Shown one piece after another: positions 60,600-64,000 of a stretch of DNA of 64,000 nt (positions within the stretch are counted from its first letter, which is position 1; every line of letters begins with the position of its first letter). Made by a program: the position numbers and the translations under genes. The notes below the pieces were generated by a model. That model saw only the letters and a list, made by a program, of their open reading frames with translations. It made no database searches and was not told the origin of the DNA. The DNA is from Symbiodinium natans (Eukaryota > Sar > Dinophyceae > Suessiales > Symbiodiniaceae). The stretch lies in NCBI GenBank assembly GCA_905221605.1, contig CAJNDS010001779.1:1374977-1438976 (forward strand), written 5' to 3'.

Positions 60600-63500
60600 C
60601 GCGTGGGAAGTCCTGATGTACAGAGCAAGAACTTTCTTGGGCTTACTGGATCAACAGCAAGACTTGGTTCTCTTCATGTACACGCATGCAATCGCTGCTG
60701 CAAGCTTGCCAGCAAGTCAGTCTTCATTTATGCAAAATCTACCTCATCCAAACGATGCCAAGGATAACATAGTCGCATGGAGAACTGATGCCTGCCACTG
60801 TGCCTTGCGGGTACATGTGGCGATCGCACGGTGTCGGAAAGAGCGGAGCGCGTACTCAGTACATCCCACACCCGCGCAAGGGTTGCACCCTGCGGACAAG
60901 GGCTCTCTGTCTGCTGACAGCTCTCGGCTGCACGACTACGCAGGTGGCGCATCTCCTGCTGCAAATGTGGCAGCGTCACAAGACAGTTTTGCTGCCCGCG
61001 TCGATCGAGAACTGCAAGAAGAAATGGCAGGGACAGACATGGCTTTAGCAGATATCAAGGAAGAGCGAATCGAAGCAGCTGCTGCAAACATCGTCCTTGA
61101 AGGACCAGAGGACGCGGACGACAAGGTTTGGGAAGTTCTGAAAAAACGGCGTCTGTTGCCTGGTGCTGCGACGTCGGACCAGGACTTTGACAGTTTGTTT
61201 GCTGGCTTAGAAGCATCCCGAGTTGCGTTTCAGAATGATCCCGCCGATCAGGCTGACCAGTCAAACAGCATTCCTCAAATAGTTCAGAAGCACAAGTTCC
61301 AGATTTCAACAGACTTTCCGGATCTGTCTGAGTACATGACGAACCTTATGACAGCTGCAGTTGCAGTTCTGAGCTTACGGACCGTTGATGTGTTTCAGCG
61401 CGAGAATGCCATGATGCTGTTCATCATCGAGGGTGAGAAGTATATGCGGTTCCACCATGGGGACTGCTACGTCCTACATGCAAGCGGGGCTTTCCAACAC
61501 TACAAAGGTCTTCCTCTTGACTGCAGCCGAGTTCATAGGTTTCTTCTGCATCTAGAAGGACTGTCCACGTAGCTCTTGTTTGCAGGGTTGTTCCTGCCAC
61601 GGAAGACAGTTGGCTTTTCTCGTGTGCACGATGCTTAGAAAGCCTGCGAGGACTTTTTCGGATACTGCCGCAAGGCACTCGCCGTGTAGAGCAGGAAGTT
61701 CTTCAAGCAGTGTCACTGCTGCTGGAAGGCTCCGATTGCGAACAAGCGTTACTTGAAAGATGCCGCATCGCCGCAGCCAACAACCAGGGTGACGCGCTGC
61801 TAAAAAGCAGAAGGGCAAGCCAACAGGCCGATGAGCAAGACGAGGTACCCGCCGGAGAAGTCCCAGCCAACCACTGGCACATCTATTGCGCTCGCATGAT
61901 CATTGCACTCAAGCGCAACATCATTCGAGACCTCTCGGACGAGAAGCTAATTTCGTACATGGTCGAGTTTTGTGAACGACCCATGAGTCATGTTCCAGGC
62001 TGCTGCTACAACGACTACTGTGTCGAGTATCCCAACAATGGATCAGCTCGGCAGGCCGGCGCAAAAAGAAATTGTTCTTGTTTTGTTTGGCAGTAGCTCT
62101 GGTGTGCTAAAAGCGCAATCGCAACCAGCGGCCTTGCAGAGGTGGAGCGATCAAGCATCAGGGACATTTACACGCACATTCCGCACAGCATCAAAAAGTT
62201 CGTGCCAGACCATGTCATGACACGCCTCACAAAGTTCTATCGACAAACTTTCTGGAGCAACGTCGAGGTTTTCAAGTGCTGCCAAGCTGCACAGGCTACT
62301 GGATGGCATTGAGCTTAGAACGTTCGTAGCTGTCTAGCAGGAAAGCAAGTTGCGGCGGCTTCTTTTTGCGATCAGGCCCTGGCGAAGAGAGGCATCAACG
62401 TCGTGCGGCTCTTCATGGGACTTTCATCCGGCGGCGTTGGTCAGTCCTTATATTCGGCGCATCTAGAGGACAGACGAGCCGACCTGTGTTTGTTCATAGG
62501 CTTGCAGACCAGCACACACCAGCACGGCAACGATTGTCCGCGCTTGTTCTGGGACAGGCAATGTACGTCCACAACTTTGCCTATTTCGACCCGCAAATTT
62601 GGTTTAATGAAGAAGAGATGCGCAAGCAAGTCGAACAGCTCAATGGCCGGTTTGTTCTTACAGGACTGCAGCTGATTGCAGCGTTATCCTCATAGCGCCT
62701 GAGTCTTGACGGGTTTGTTTCATGGTCCACGCAGGTCAAGAAGCACCTGGCACCAATCGGCGACTCCGCGAGGATCTCTACAAGAAGTTCATGTCAGGCG
62801 AAGGCAACGTGTCCAGGGCGACGTGCCTAAACTTCGAAACGAACCGCCTATAACCTACTACTTACTACTGCTTGTGTTCTGGATTCTTGGCTGTGGGCAG
62901 GCATTACCGGCCGCAAGCCGTATGGCCTCAGAACGCGGATGATTGAATGCAAAGGCTGGAAGCGGTTGGAGGCGAACCGCCTTTTCCAGTTTCTGAACGT
63001 GACGCCCCGGGACTTCAATGCCATTCTGAGGCGTGCTCTAGTCTTCCGGATCAAAGCGCGCTTCGAGGACCCCAGGGCTATTGACAGTACCTTGGCAAAG
63101 AATTGCGGTATTGAGCACTGAGTACATAGCGCGACCTATGCCTGCTACAAAAACATATAAGTCAGGCGCGTGTGAGGACATTGACAAGGACGGCATCTTC
63201 GCCAAGGACCAGGAGCTCAAGGACTTCTTGACCTCGCCTCAGGCGATATGCGCAGCCTTGCAGCTGCAGCATGCCTTCGAAACGCAGCACAACCAACAGG
63301 ACTTGGACTTGGAGCAGGGGTTGTCCCACTTTTGTTTCGGGACTGCGCGCAAGTCACACGTGTATGTGCGTCGCAGGATTGTCTACAGATGATCGAGAAC
63401 TACGCGCAGCGGGGCGGTGATCATGGTTTGACCGAGAAAACCATGCGAGAGGCGTGCTGCATGAAGCCACGCGACATAAGAGGAATTGCGCGCCGAGCGC

Positions 63501-64000
63501 ACACTTTGATTGTCCTTGAGGAGGACGAAAAGGACTCGGACGACGATGATGTGCAAAGGCACTGGGACACAATGCGCACGTTCCTCGTCAATCATCTGCT
63601 GGGTCTTCGGCGCTTCGACGTAACAAAGCCGATGCTGTTGCGCATGAAGGTTCCTGCAGGGCCGAACGTCTCCAGGGAAGAGCTGGTCGACCAACTTCTG
63701 CGCAACAAGGTCATTGTCGAGTCAGCTTCTCGAGGAAAGACTCTGGAGGTTTACAGGCCAGCGGTCGAATGCCTCAATCTCTGTTCTGTCTTGGACTGGA
63801 AGAACCTGGAGTCAGAGTCCACATTTCCAGAGCTACTTCACTTGAAAAACTTTGCAGAATATGTCCGAGGCTGTGACGCTAGGCGGGAGAATGCGTACCT
63901 GTTGGGCGCCTTCTACCAGGCGGCCAAGAATCCCACTGTTCGCGGCCGGCCATCAAAGCAACTTGCGAGGAACCTGGACAGAAGTGCTGAGGCGCAGAAA
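60600..64000 (+). CDS. D5/P4-type SF3 helicase-like protein, multi-exon, partial at both ends
   Basis: N-terminal pieces in shifting frames (Cys-rich CNRCCKL, CGYMWRSHGVGKSG, then 61000-61507) precede the exons 61586-62054, ~62097-62294, 62376-62468, 62558-62663, 62735-62803, 62901-63086, 63166-63299 and 63377-64000+. From 62376 all phases agree. The core reads FMGLSSGGVGQSLYS (P-loop position), HNFAYFDPQIWFNEEEMRKQ, then GRFVLTGQEAPGTNRRLRED, LYKKFMSGEGITGRKPYG, WKRLEANRLFQFLNV, NAILRRALVFRIKARF and a C-terminal domain. Order and motifs match viral and plasmid primase-helicases (D5, P4 alpha): Walker A, Walker B region, sensor 1, RR finger. The Walker lysine is Gln. Introns are 71-97 bp with GC, GA and GT donors. 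It may be a domesticated or mobile virus-like gene. The gap hides the start. Confidence 0.65.

Overview
The window is nuclear DNA of a dinoflagellate, most probably Symbiodiniaceae. Three signs agree. At 59.75-60.5 kb there is an rDNA fragment whose 5.8S, ITS2 and 28S start read like Symbiodinium (sensu stricto, clade A-like, judged from memory). The telomere-type repeat TTTAGGG/CCCTAAA occurs in dozens of interstitial arrays on both strands. Genes are split into very short exons with GT-AG, GC-AG and GA-AG introns.

Layout. 1-6 kb: telomere-like arrays, palindromic MITE-like elements and short exon-like islands. 6.1-11.3 kb (+): a six-exon CPPED1-type calcineurin-like phosphoesterase; its 3.4-kb third intron holds copy 1 of a large dispersed element, and a partial copy of its first exon lies just downstream. 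12.3-20.5 kb: more islands, including a tentative minus-strand exon chain ending in a stop at 15.1 kb. About 20.6-49.3 kb (+): one very large gene of about 20 tiny exons for a multi-pass membrane protein with SHTW and CINQ motifs. Its exons from 35.2 to 40.9 kb join in a consistent reading phase across five introns. Its introns are mostly telomere-like repeat, minisatellites, MITEs and copy 2 of the dispersed element. 49.4-57.7 kb: repeats with scattered exon-like islands on both strands. 57.7-59.6 kb: an AT-rich ~155-bp repeat arranged as a large inverted repeat, then an 88-bp tandem repeat. 59.75-60.5 kb: a truncated, mutated rDNA piece, then a 100-N gap. 60.6-64.0 kb (+): a multi-exon gene with a D5/P4-type SF3 helicase core that runs off the window.

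What stands out is the repeat landscape. Telomere-type DNA is the main intron filler. Both copies of the large element lie between CCCTAAA repeats. Four minisatellite loci with different repeat units end in the same ~45-bp AT-rich module. At least three palindromic short-element families are present, one nested in another and some interrupted by telomere repeats. All gene calls come from reading translations, motifs and splice-phase consistency; no database search was possible.
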